In this document: piece by piece, positions 42,358-51,058 of the stretch
Layout of the letters: each line of letters opens with the position of its first letter
How positions within the stretch are numbered: the stretch's first letter is position 1
Origin: CBDHFN01 sp965262605
GTDB taxonomy: Bacteria > Pseudomonadota > Alphaproteobacteria > JASGCL01
Assembly: GCA_965262605.1 (NCBI GenBank)
Contig: CBDHFN010000003.1
Location: forward strand, 434,001 to 498,000
Length of the DNA: 64,000 bases
Reading direction: 5' to 3'
Notes under the pieces: generated by a model
Database searches by the model: none
The model's input: the letters and a program-made list of their open reading frames with translations, nothing else
Told to the model about the DNA's origin: nothing
Translations under genes and position numbers: made by a program

Positions 42358-44031
42358 ATGACCTTAAAAAAACAAAAAAATTCCGCCGTTAAATTTCCTG
42401 CTGATGATGAAATTATTTTTCTGCCCCTAGGTGGTGCCGAAGAAATCGGCATGAATCTGAACGCATATGGGCATGATGATGCGTGGATTATCGTTGATTT
42501 TGGCATTGGTTTTGCCAATGATTATTTAATGGGCGTGGATATAATTATGTCAAGCCCAGAATATTTAGCATCACAAAAAGAAAAAATCTTAGGCATTGTT
42601 CTAACCCATGCGCATGAGGATCATTTGGGCGCGATTGGTTATTTATGGCGCGAATTGCAATGCCCAATTTATGCCACGGGATTCACGGCATCATTATTGC
42701 GCAATAAGCTTTTGGAAGCGGGTTTATTGGATATTGTGGCAATAAATATCATTGCCCCGACCGAAGATTTTCAATTGGGACCTTTTTCATTAAAATTAAT
42801 CAATATCACCCATTCCATACCCGAACCGAATGCCTTATTAATCAGCACCAAGGCGGGCAAAGTCATGCACACGGGCGATTGGAAACTTGACCCTGAGCCG
42901 TTAATTGGTGAAATCACTGATATTGAATCGCTTAAAGCCTTTGGTGATGAGGGGGTTTTGGCGATGGTTTGCGATTCCACTAATGTATTTGTTGAAGGCA
43001 CCGCCCTGTCCGAGGGGGTGGTTGCGCAAAATCTTGTTAAAAAAATGTCTGGAATTCAAGGGCGAATTTTAATCACTTGTTTTGCGTCCAATGTGGCGCG
43101 CGTCCATGCAATTGGTTTAGCAGCAAAAAAATTAAAACGGCAAATTTGCACCACAGGAAGGTCTTTTAGCCGCATTATTGAAGCCGCGAAAGAAAACGGC
43201 TATTTATTGGATTTTCCCCCCATTATTTCCGAACAGCAAGCCATGGATTTGCCGAAAAATCGGGTGCTTTTTTTGGCTACTGGCTCACAAGGCGAACCAA
43301 GGGCGGCGATGGCAAAAATAGCCAAGGAAGAACATCCAAAAATTGGTTTAGACGCGGGCGATACGGCAATTTTTTCGGCAAGAATTATCCCGGGCAATGA
43401 ACAATCTGTGGCGTATTTGCAAAATTTATTGGCAAAACAAGGCATTAATATCATTAATGATGAGGATGATATTCACGCATCTGGGCATCCTTGCCGCGAT
43501 GATTTAGCGCAATTATACCAATGGATTCGCCCCCAAGTCGCCATTCCCGTGCATGGCGAACAACGCCATCTTCAAGAACATGTTAAGTTAATTAAAAATT
43601 TGCAAATTCCCCATGCGCTTATGCCTTATAATGGCGCGCTAATTCGCTTGGCGAATCGGCAAACGCCTAAGATTATTGGTTCTGTGCCAGCCCCTGTCTT
43701 GGCAATGGACGGCGGGCAATTAATTAATATTGACGATGATTCGTTAAAACAACGGCGGAAAATTTCAAACGAAGGCATTATTTTTATTTCAGTTTTTGTC
43801 GCAAAAAAACCCAACCATAAAATTCAAGCGTCGGTTGATATGGATATTATTGGTTTGGCAATTGACGAAGCAACGAAAAATTTGGTTATGGATAAAATTT
43901 TAGACTTAACCCAAGAATATTTGGGCGATTACGATGGTTTGGGCGAACAAGTGCGCTTATTGGCGCGCCGTTTTGTGCGTCAAAAATATGATAAAAATCC
44001 CCCCGTTATTGTTCATATTTCGTTTGGCTAA
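42358..44031 (+). CDS. rnj: Ribonuclease J
   Basis: Metallo-beta-lactamase/beta-CASP ribonuclease of 557 residues acting in mRNA decay and rRNA maturation. Metal motif H84-x-H86-x-D88-H89 (LTHAHEDHLGA), further ligands in HSIPEPNALLI and HTGDWKLD, the beta-CASP part with GRILITCFASNVARVH and FLATGSQGEPRAA, and HASGHPCRDDL. The C-terminal domain is short. gpsA starts 4 bp downstream. Confidence 0.95.
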   Translation: MTLKKQKNSAVKFPADDEIIFLPLGGAEEIGMNLNAYGHDDAWIIVDFGIGFANDYLMGVDIIMSSPEYLASQKEKILGIVLTHAHEDHLGAIGYLWRELQCPIYATGFTASLLRNKLLEAGLLDIVAINIIAPTEDFQLGPFSLKLINITHSIPEPNALLISTKAGKVMHTGDWKLDPEPLIGEITDIESLKAFGDEGVLAMVCDSTNVFVEGTALSEGVVAQNLVKKMSGIQGRILITCFASNVARVHAIGLAAKKLKRQICTTGRSFSRIIEAAKENGYLLDFPPIISEQQAMDLPKNRVLFLATGSQGEPRAAMAKIAKEEHPKIGLDAGDTAIFSARIIPGNEQSVAYLQNLLAKQGINIINDEDDIHASGHPCRDDLAQLYQWIRPQVAIPVHGEQRHLQEHVKLIKNLQIPHALMPYNGALIRLANRQTPKIIGSVPAPVLAMDGGQLINIDDDSLKQRRKISNEGIIFISVFVAKKPNHKIQASVDMDIIGLAIDEATKNLVMDKILDLTQEYLGDYDGLGEQVRLLARRFVRQKYDKNPPVIVHISFG

Positions 44032-44035
44032 TAAT

Positions 44036-44926
44036 ATGGCAAGGCTTATTATTATCGGCAATGGTGCATGGGGTAAAGCCTTATATAATATTGCAATTCA
44101 AAAAAATTTTATGGCTTGTTGCATATTGGGTCGCCAAGATTCTTACGAAATTCCCAGCGATGATTGCGTGGTTTTGGCGATTCCAAGCACGGCGTATAGT
44201 GATATTTGCCCAAAGATTCATGGCTTAAACCGTGTGATTATTGCCACCAAGGGCTTAGTCGCGGGGCAATTAATTCATGATTTTTGCCAAAATATTTGGG
44301 GGCATGAAATTCAATATGCTTATTTATCTGGACCTAATTTTGCCCATGAAATTATGGCGCAAAAGCCTGCGGCTTGTGTGATAGCGTCCCAGCATAGCGA
44401 ATTAATAACTTTGACAAAGCAGGTTTTTAATCTTGCGCATTTTCGCATTTATGAATGCGATGATATGATTGGGGTGGCTTTATGCGGGGTGATGAAAAAT
44501 ATTTTAAGCATTGGCGCAGGAATTATAAAAGCGCGCGATTTGGGGGAAAATGCCCATGCGGCGTTTTTAACGCGCGGCATATATGAATGGAGTCATTTAT
44601 TGCAAATTATGGGCGGCAAAATTGATACGATATATGGTTTATCGGGGATTGGCGATTTATTCCTAAGCGCGCATTCCATGCAATCGCGCAACACGCATTT
44701 TGGAATTTTATTGGGGAATAATATGCCAATACCCCAAGCAAAACAAGAAATAAACCAACCCATTGAAGGGTATAATGCCTGCGAATTTGTCTTTAATTTA
44801 ATTAAAAAATATGATATTAAAATGCCAATTACAACGGCAATTTATCGGGTATTATATGAAAATACCACGATAGATTCAGCGATTAACCAATTGTTAAACC
44901 ATGACAAAATACACCATAAATCATGA
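44036..44926 (+). CDS. gpsA: NAD(P)-dependent glycerol-3-phosphate dehydrogenase
   Basis: 296-residue enzyme making sn-glycerol 3-phosphate for phospholipids. The ATG at 44036 sits 4 bp after rnj; a frame extending upstream to 43934 lies inside rnj and is not used. Motifs: NAD site IIGNGAWGKALYN, LSGPNFAHEI, catalytic Lys in CGVMKNILSIGAGI, and GLSGIGDLFLSAHSMQSRN. It overlaps the downstream Maf-type gene by 26 bp, a long overlap suggesting coupled translation. Confidence 0.93.
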   Translation: MARLIIIGNGAWGKALYNIAIQKNFMACCILGRQDSYEIPSDDCVVLAIPSTAYSDICPKIHGLNRVIIATKGLVAGQLIHDFCQNIWGHEIQYAYLSGPNFAHEIMAQKPAACVIASQHSELITLTKQVFNLAHFRIYECDDMIGVALCGVMKNILSIGAGIIKARDLGENAHAAFLTRGIYEWSHLLQIMGGKIDTIYGLSGIGDLFLSAHSMQSRNTHFGILLGNNMPIPQAKQEINQPIEGYNACEFVFNLIKKYDIKMPITTAIYRVLYENTTIDSAINQLLNHDKIHHKS

Positions 44927-46799
44927 ATTATATCAGCAAAATTGCTTGGCGTTGGCGGGGCATATCCCGAACGAGATGTTAAGTTTTTTTAAGGAAAATC
45001 CCGAACCTTTTTGGAAAATCAGCCAAAAATATGGCATAATTCAAGTCTTAAACCGCGAAAATAAACCAATTTATGCGCCAAATTACCTGCAAAATTGGCA
45101 AGAATCTTGGCAATTTTTTCAAAATAACTTGCATCAATTTCATTTTAATCAAGGGTTTAAGACAATTAAAGCGCCGATTCACCATCAACCGCGCAATGAA
45201 TTTGCGTATCATCATTATGAAATTTGCGCAAATTATCAAGATAATCTGCAAGAACCTGCGCTTAATCGCAATAAATCGGGCTTTATTTTGATATTTTCAT
45301 TGGGTTTAGGCGATATTTTTCACCAGCTTGCCGATGAATATCGCGATATTATTATCATTGATGATTTGGTTAATTTGCATTTAAGCTTGTTTTTGGTTAA
45401 TTGGCAAGAAATTATCAGCAAATTAGCCAAAGATAATGGCAAAATTATTTTTGTGCCGATTGCCCATGATGCGCCACAAGTGCAAGACATCGCCAATATT
45501 TTGGCGAATATTATTCAATATCGCCATGCAGGATTATTAGAATTTTCTGGATATTTTGGGTTTTTGCACAACCCCGTTTTAACAAAATTTATTGAAAATA
45601 TTCAAGAATTTATGGGGCTTTTATCATGGTTTAACGGCTGGCTTGAAGACGAATATAATCATTACACGCGCATCAAAGCAAATTTAGCGCAAAATCCGCA
45701 AATTTTATCCAAAGAATATCAAATTTTGCGCCCGTATCATGCGTTAATTGTCGGCGCGGGTCCATCGCTTGACAAAGAAATAGCTTTATTAAAAACCAAT
45801 CGCCATAAGTTTGTGATATTTTCGTGCGGTTCGGCTTTAATTGTGCTGTTAAAGCATGGAATAACCCCAAATTATCATGTTGAACTTGAAAATTCGGAAA
45901 CGATTATCGGTAAATTAGCCCCCTTGACCCAAGAATATGATTTATCAGCGATAGAATTATGCGCATCATTAACCGTGCCCCCCGAAATACGCAAATTTTT
46001 TGGCAAAACCAGCTTTTTCTTGCGCGAGGGTAATGGTATGGCTGGCTTATTCGCCAATTTTTATGGCGCGTTGGAGGGGTCTGGACGATCGGTTGCTTGT
46101 TCGGCGTTAAGCATTGCAATCCATGAAGGATTTCAACGAATTAGCTTTCTTGGGCTTGATTTAGCTTTTATAGACGGGCTTGACCATGCTAAAATGGAAT
46201 TTTACGAATCCCAATCGTCCAAAGATTATTTTGAATCGGCGTTCGGGCAATTAATGGTTCAAGGCAATTTTACGCATCAAGTTAAAACCAATCGCCTTTG
46301 GTTATTTTTCTTGGACGGCTTGAAATTATTAATTCAAAAACATCTTGATGATGGTTATAAATTCATTAATTGCTCACACGGGGCGATGATAAGCGGCGCA
46401 AAACCCATGAAATTCAGCGAATTATGCGAAATTTATTCCATTAATAACGAATTATTCACCCTTAATTATCAACAAAACCAAGGCCATGATTGGCAAAGAT
46501 TTATTGCAAACCAATTGCAAATCGCCCATGAAATTTGCGATAATTTGGCGAAAAATTGGCAAAATAATACCGATTTATTGGAATTTTACGATGATTTTCG
46601 CTTAATATGCGCCAACGAAAATAATGAAAATAATTTTATAAATATTTTGGCAATGGAATATCAAAAAATATTCCTTTATTACCGCACGATTTATAATCGC
46701 TTAAATTCATCGGAACTTGCCAAATTTAACGGCATAATTAAGGATAATTTAATAAAAAGCCTGCATGAATTTCAACAAATAATTGCGCAGACGCGCTAA
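44901..46799 (+). CDS. Maf-type motility accessory factor / DUF115 glycosyltransferase family
   Basis: 632 residues. The DUF115 (MptE-like) core near residues 280-480 has YHALIVGAGPSLDKEIALLKTN, GSALIVLLKHGITPNYHVELEN, and RSVACSALSIAIHEGFQRISFLGLDLAF. Maf proteins are thought to transfer nonulosonic acids (pseudaminic or legionaminic) to flagellin before export. The presence of flagellar genes and sugar-nucleotide genes supports this role, but no flagellin gene is in view. Its start overlaps gpsA by 26 bp. Confidence 0.85.
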   Translation: MTKYTINHELYQQNCLALAGHIPNEMLSFFKENPEPFWKISQKYGIIQVLNRENKPIYAPNYLQNWQESWQFFQNNLHQFHFNQGFKTIKAPIHHQPRNEFAYHHYEICANYQDNLQEPALNRNKSGFILIFSLGLGDIFHQLADEYRDIIIIDDLVNLHLSLFLVNWQEIISKLAKDNGKIIFVPIAHDAPQVQDIANILANIIQYRHAGLLEFSGYFGFLHNPVLTKFIENIQEFMGLLSWFNGWLEDEYNHYTRIKANLAQNPQILSKEYQILRPYHALIVGAGPSLDKEIALLKTNRHKFVIFSCGSALIVLLKHGITPNYHVELENSETIIGKLAPLTQEYDLSAIELCASLTVPPEIRKFFGKTSFFLREGNGMAGLFANFYGALEGSGRSVACSALSIAIHEGFQRISFLGLDLAFIDGLDHAKMEFYESQSSKDYFESAFGQLMVQGNFTHQVKTNRLWLFFLDGLKLLIQKHLDDGYKFINCSHGAMISGAKPMKFSELCEIYSINNELFTLNYQQNQGHDWQRFIANQLQIAHEICDNLAKNWQNNTDLLEFYDDFRLICANENNENNFINILAMEYQKIFLYYRTIYNRLNSSELAKFNGIIKDNLIKSLHEFQQIIAQTR

Positions 46800-46872
46800 A
46801 AAATTGGCAAATACCACTAAAATCACCAAGATATTCCCCAAATTATCCCTATAAAAACGGCTAAGAATGAAT

Positions 46873-46919
46873 GTCGCCATAGGGTTGAGTGGCATTGACA
46901 TCTGTGGTGAATGAGTTTT
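46873..46919 (-). repeat. 45-bp dispersed repeat, inverted copy
   Basis: Complement of the family at 50610-50660 (AACCACAGATGCCAATGCCA core) and 8398-8443. The surrounding gap 46800-47107 holds no gene besides this and the promoter module. Confidence 0.75.
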
Positions 46920-47009
46920 GTTCGCAAAAATTATTATTTCCGATAGCTATTTTGACGCTTGCGCTGAAATAAAATTAAAAAATTTTTAAGAGTTAAAATA
47001 ATTATATAG

Positions 47010-47078
47010 ATTTTTTCTAAAAAAAGAGGAATGTCCTATAAAATTAAAATTGACAATAAATAAAAATTCTACTATCAT
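47010..47078 (+). promoter_or_regulatory. Promoter with upstream GGAATGTCC module (copy 4)
   Basis: TTTTTTCTAAAAAAAGAGGAATGTCC (ends 47036), 13 bp, TTGACA (47050-47055), 17 bp, TATCAT (47073-47078). The gene start at 47108 follows. This is the best-formed promoter of the four module copies. Confidence 0.6.
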
Positions 47079-47107
47079 AAAAAAATTAATATTAAAGTGA
47101 AGGTCAA

Positions 47108-47767
47108 ATGAGAAATTTTGTTAAAAATATTGTTTTTTCGTTTTGTGGTTTAATTTTATTCGCCAATCAGGCACAATCCCAAGATAAATTCATCGGTAGT
47201 GGTGAGATAAAATTTGGGGTAGTTGCGACAATTACTTGGCTATTTTTTAATAAAATCATAAATGAACCGACAAATTTCACGATAACAGATAATGGAAAAA
47301 TTGGGCATTTTCATAGTTGCGAACTAAGAATTTGCCTGCCCAGCAGTTTTTATACCGCTGTCAATAGTTGCCAAGCAGTTGCTAAAGAATATTCATATCC
47401 CAACCCAAAATGTTTAGTTTTTTCCGAAAAACGCCAGAAAATAACATGGCAAGATGCGGGTGATTTTAACCACCAAGATAAAATTGCCACACGCAAGCAA
47501 GATGGTATTTTATTTACTAAATCCCCCGAGTTGGGTTATGAAGCCAAGAAAAAATGGGAAGCTTATTCCAAGTTAAATATAACCAATAAATTTTTTATTG
47601 TCAGCCAAGATAGCAATATTGCCTTTCCTCTAAGCTTTGAAAGCACAAAATTTGAACCTGTAAAAAATCTTGATGAATTAATTCCGATTTTAATCGCATT
47701 TGAACAAGATTTTTTCCAACCCGCTTATATTTACGCCGAGGGTAATAAAATCCTAACCGCCCCATAA
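47108..47767 (+). CDS. Exported protein of unknown function
   Basis: 219 residues with a clear signal peptide (NIVFSFCGLILFANQAQSQ). The mature part has four cysteines in two pairs (HSCELRICLP and NSCQAVAKEYSYPNPKCLVF), suitable for disulphides, and a C-terminal region with FEPVKNLDELIPILIAFEQDFF. I do not recognise the family. GAAGG precedes the ATG. It stands alone behind one of the four module-bearing promoters. Confidence 0.75.
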   Translation: MRNFVKNIVFSFCGLILFANQAQSQDKFIGSGEIKFGVVATITWLFFNKIINEPTNFTITDNGKIGHFHSCELRICLPSSFYTAVNSCQAVAKEYSYPNPKCLVFSEKRQKITWQDAGDFNHQDKIATRKQDGILFTKSPELGYEAKKKWEAYSKLNITNKFFIVSQDSNIAFPLSFESTKFEPVKNLDELIPILIAFEQDFFQPAYIYAEGNKILTAP

Positions 47768-47867
47768 CATTATTTTGTGATTTCTTAATTAATTTCAGTC
47801 AATTTTTATTAATTTTGACTTATGAAGTTAAGTCGCAAAAAATATTTTTGCCGTATTATATTATTAT

Positions 47868-48020
47868 TAGTTTGTTGCCTTAAAAATCCGAAGCGCAAGC
47901 GCAGGGTTTTTGAGGATTTTGAGGTGATTTTTAACTGATTAGTTCAAAGACCCGAAGTGAAGGCGTAAGCCTGAACGAAGAGCAACGCGGTGCTGAAAAA
48001 ATGCTTAATGCAACAAACTA
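47868..48020. repeat. MITE-like element (copy 2)
   Basis: 153 bp bounded by TAGTTTGTTGC and GCAACAAACTA. ATTAT flanks it on both sides (47863-47867, 48021-48025), a possible target-site duplication. In reverse orientation its interior shares TGAACTAATC-GTTAAAAATC and CCCTGCGCTTGCGCTTCGG with the 42003 copy. The rest of the gap 47768-48106 shows nothing else. Confidence 0.8.
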
Positions 48021-48106
48021 ATTATTTGCGTTTGACAATAATAACATTATAAGGTAAATTGAAAATATAATTTAATAATTTCTAAAAAAAATTAATGGGG
48101 TGTAAA

Positions 48107-49981
48107 ATGCAAAAAAACAAGCAAGAATCAGGTGCTAATTTTCGTTCAAGAACTACGACTCATGGGCGCAATATGGCTGGCGCACGGGGTTTATGGCGCG
48201 CAACGGGCATGACGGATGAGGATTTTAAGAAACCAATTATCGCCGTAGTCAACAGCTTTACGCAATTTGTGCCCGGGCATGTGCATTTACATCCGATTGG
48301 GCAAATGGTTTGCCAAGAAATTGCCAAACATGGTGGTGTTGGGCGCGAATTTAACACTATCGCCGTTGATGATGGTATTGCCATGGGGCATGATGGTATG
48401 TTATATTCCTTGCCTTCGCGCGATTTAATCGCGGATTCTATTGAATATATGGTGAATGCGCATTGCGCCGATGCGATGATTTGTATTTCTAATTGCGATA
48501 AAATTACGCCGGGCATGTTAATGGCGGCGATGCGATTAAATATCCCCGCCATTTTTGTATCGGGCGGTCCGATGGAAGCGGGCAAAGTGCAATGGGGCGA
48601 TGCAACCCGTAAAGTAGATTTAATTGATGCGATGATTGAAGCCGCCAATCCGAATACTTCGGATGCAGACGCCGATAAATTGGAAAAAGCGGCATGCCCG
48701 ACTTGCGGTTCTTGTTCAGGCATGTTTACCGCAAACAGCATGAATTGCCTTGCCGAAGCTTTGGGATTGGCGTTGCCGGGCAATGGCACGGTGCTTGCGA
48801 CCCATGCTTATCGCAAAAATCTGTTTCATCAAGCCGCAAAAACGATAGTTGACATGGCATATTCTTATTACCGCGATGGCAATCAACAAATATTGCCCCG
48901 TAATATTGCCAATTTTCAAGCGTTTGAAAATGCGATGGCTTTGGATATTGCCATGGGCGGTTCAACCAACACCGTATTGCATTTATTGGCAATCGCGCAT
49001 GAAGCCGAAGTGAATTTCACCATGGCGGACATGGACAGATTATCCAAAAAAGTGCCGCAATTATGCAAAGTTTCGCCATCAACCACAAAATATCATATTG
49101 AAGATGTGCATCGCGCAGGGGGCATCATGGCAATATTGGGTGAGCTTGACCGCGGGGGTTTAATTCATGGTTCCGTGCCAACAGTGCACAGCAAAACCCT
49201 AAGCGAAGCCATTGATAAATGGGATATTGGACGCACGAATGACCCGCAAATCCAAGATTTCTTTATGGCGGCACCCGGTGGCGTGCGCACCACGGTGGCA
49301 TTTAGCCAAGAACGCAAATATCCAACGCTGGATACTGACCGAAGCGAAGGTTGCATTCGCGCTGTGAAAAACGCCTATTCCACCGATGGTGGTTTAGCCG
49401 TTTTATATGGCAATATCGCCCTTGATGGTGCTATCGTTAAAACTGCAGGTGTTGATGCGGATAATTTAGTATTTCGCGGTAAAGTTAAAGTTTTTGAATC
49501 TCAAGATGACGCGGTTAATGCTATTTTGGGCAAAAAAATTGTCAAGGGTGATATTGTGCTGATTCGCTATGAGGGTCCCAAAGGCGGACCCGGTATGCAA
49601 GAAATGCTTTACCCAACCAGTTATTTAAAATCCATGGGGCTTGGTAAGGCTTGCGCTTTATTGACTGATGGGCGATTTTCTGGTGGCACTTCGGGTTTAT
49701 CCATCGGGCATATTTCCCCCGAAGCTGCCGAGGGTGGCTTAGTGGGCTTAGTCAAAGATGGCGATGTTATTAATATTAACATTCCCAACCGAACGATTCA
49801 TTTGGAAGTATCGGATAGCGAAATTGCCTTGCGCCAAAGCCAAGAGCTTAGCCGCGGTAAAGATGCTTATACGCCCCATAAACCGCGCCCACGCAAAGTT
49901 TCATTGGCGTTAAAAGCCTATGGCATGATGGCGACTTCCGCCGCCAAAGGTGCCGTGCGCAATATCGGGGGGTTAAAATAA
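48107..49981 (+). CDS. ilvD: Dihydroxy-acid dehydratase
   Basis: Fe-S enzyme of branched-chain amino acid synthesis, 624 residues from the ATG at 48107, which has GGGGTG just upstream; another in-frame ATG at 48095 is possible. Motifs: TTHGRNMAGARGLWRATGM, cluster cysteines in SNCDKITPGMLMAAMRLNIP and KAACPTCGSCSGMFTANSM, LTDGRFSGGTSGLSIGHISPEAAEGG. The length of about 620 places it in the E. coli-like group. No other ilv gene is near. Confidence 0.95.
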   Translation: MQKNKQESGANFRSRTTTHGRNMAGARGLWRATGMTDEDFKKPIIAVVNSFTQFVPGHVHLHPIGQMVCQEIAKHGGVGREFNTIAVDDGIAMGHDGMLYSLPSRDLIADSIEYMVNAHCADAMICISNCDKITPGMLMAAMRLNIPAIFVSGGPMEAGKVQWGDATRKVDLIDAMIEAANPNTSDADADKLEKAACPTCGSCSGMFTANSMNCLAEALGLALPGNGTVLATHAYRKNLFHQAAKTIVDMAYSYYRDGNQQILPRNIANFQAFENAMALDIAMGGSTNTVLHLLAIAHEAEVNFTMADMDRLSKKVPQLCKVSPSTTKYHIEDVHRAGGIMAILGELDRGGLIHGSVPTVHSKTLSEAIDKWDIGRTNDPQIQDFFMAAPGGVRTTVAFSQERKYPTLDTDRSEGCIRAVKNAYSTDGGLAVLYGNIALDGAIVKTAGVDADNLVFRGKVKVFESQDDAVNAILGKKIVKGDIVLIRYEGPKGGPGMQEMLYPTSYLKSMGLGKACALLTDGRFSGGTSGLSIGHISPEAAEGGLVGLVKDGDVININIPNRTIHLEVSDSEIALRQSQELSRGKDAYTPHKPRPRKVSLALKAYGMMATSAAKGAVRNIGGLK

Positions 49982-49989
49982 TTTTTTAA

Positions 49990-50600
49990 GCAACTTTGAT
50001 AATTAAATATTTTAATAATCATTTAATCCTATAATCCTATAATCCTATAATCCTATAATCCTATTAAAGCGTAAGCACAAAATAGTTAGCGACAATAAAA
50101 AATCATGCTGTTTTATTCGTGATATTTTTGGGGGATTCCCCCAAACCCCCTTTACAAAGAATTTTAAGAATTGAAAAGAATTTTAAGAATTTTTTTCTTT
50201 TTCATCATACAGGCATATATTTTTAAGCAACTTTGATAATTAAATATTTAATTCTTTTAATTCTTTTAATTCTAGTAAAGCGTAAGCGTCAAAATGGGTG
50301 CGAACATAAAAATTCTTGCTGTTTTATTCGTTATATTTTGGGGGATTCCCCCAAACCCCCTTTACAAAAATTTTAAGAATTGAAAAGAATTTTTTTCTTT
50401 TTCATCATACAGGCATATATTTTTAAGCAACTTTGATAATTAAATATTAAATTCTTTTAATTCTTTTAATTCTATTCAAGCGTAAGCGTTAAAACGGGTG
50501 CGAACATAAAAATTCTTGCTGTTTTAGATGGTGATATTTTAATAATCATTAAATCCTTTTAAAGCCTAAGCGCAAAATAAGGTGCGAAAATATAAAACTA
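49990..50600. repeat. Approximately 200-bp tandem repeat mosaic, locus C
   Basis: Markers CATCATACAGGCATATAT at 50203 and 50403 (period 200); hairpins GGGGGATTCCCCC at 50128-50144 and 50338-50354; AAGCGTAAGCG units near 50057, 50270, 50470 and a degenerate one near 50565. Short AATCCTAT and AATTCTTTT runs vary in copy number. No gene is supported in 49982-51058. Confidence 0.88.
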
Positions 50601-50609
50601 TGCTTGGGG

Positions 50610-50660
50610 TAAAACGACTAACCACAGATGCCAATGCCATTCAACCTTATGGCGACAATC
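50610..50660 (+). repeat. 45-bp dispersed repeat copy
   Basis: AAAACGACTAACCACAGATG followed by CCAATGCCATTCAACC and TATGGCGAC. Related to 8398-8443 (+) and 46873-46919 (-). Confidence 0.8.
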
Positions 50661-50799
50661 ATTAAAATATCCTTACAAAATCCGCAATAAAATTTTTAAA
50701 AAAATACGAAATTTTATGGAAATTAATTGTTGATTTTGATGAAAAATTATGGTATTATATTAGTAATTAATAATAAAAAATGAATTTTATTAAAGAAAT

Positions 50800-50970
50800 A
50801 AGTTTATTGCTTAATAATTATTGGCTTCGCCTCTCACCACAAATTGCAGTCGCAATTTGTTTCGGGTTAAGGCAATAGTGGGCAAAAACATACGAAAAAG
50901 CGCAGGCTAGTATTTGAGCATTTTGAGTGTGTTTTTAACCGATTAGTGCCAATAAAAAACTTAGTGCTGA
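50800..50970 (+). repeat. Degenerate MITE-like element (copy 4)
   Basis: Begins AAGTTTATTGCTTAAT and shares AAAAACATACGA with copy 3 and TTTTTAACCGATTAGT with copies 1 and 2. It contains a perfect hairpin ACAAATTGC-AGTC-GCAATTTGT (50839-50860). A short hairpin CCCTTTATAAAAGGG follows at 51004-51018. Confidence 0.6.
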
Positions 50971-51058
50971 AAATTTATAAAATTCAATGAACCTTAACTT
51001 AATCCCTTTATAAAAGGGCGTGTGTGTGTAAAAGCATATACAATCAACAGAATGTATA

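Noticed and set aside
43934..44035. Upstream extension of gpsA
   Set aside because: It lies within the 3' end of rnj; the ATG at 44036 begins directly at the NAD-binding domain.
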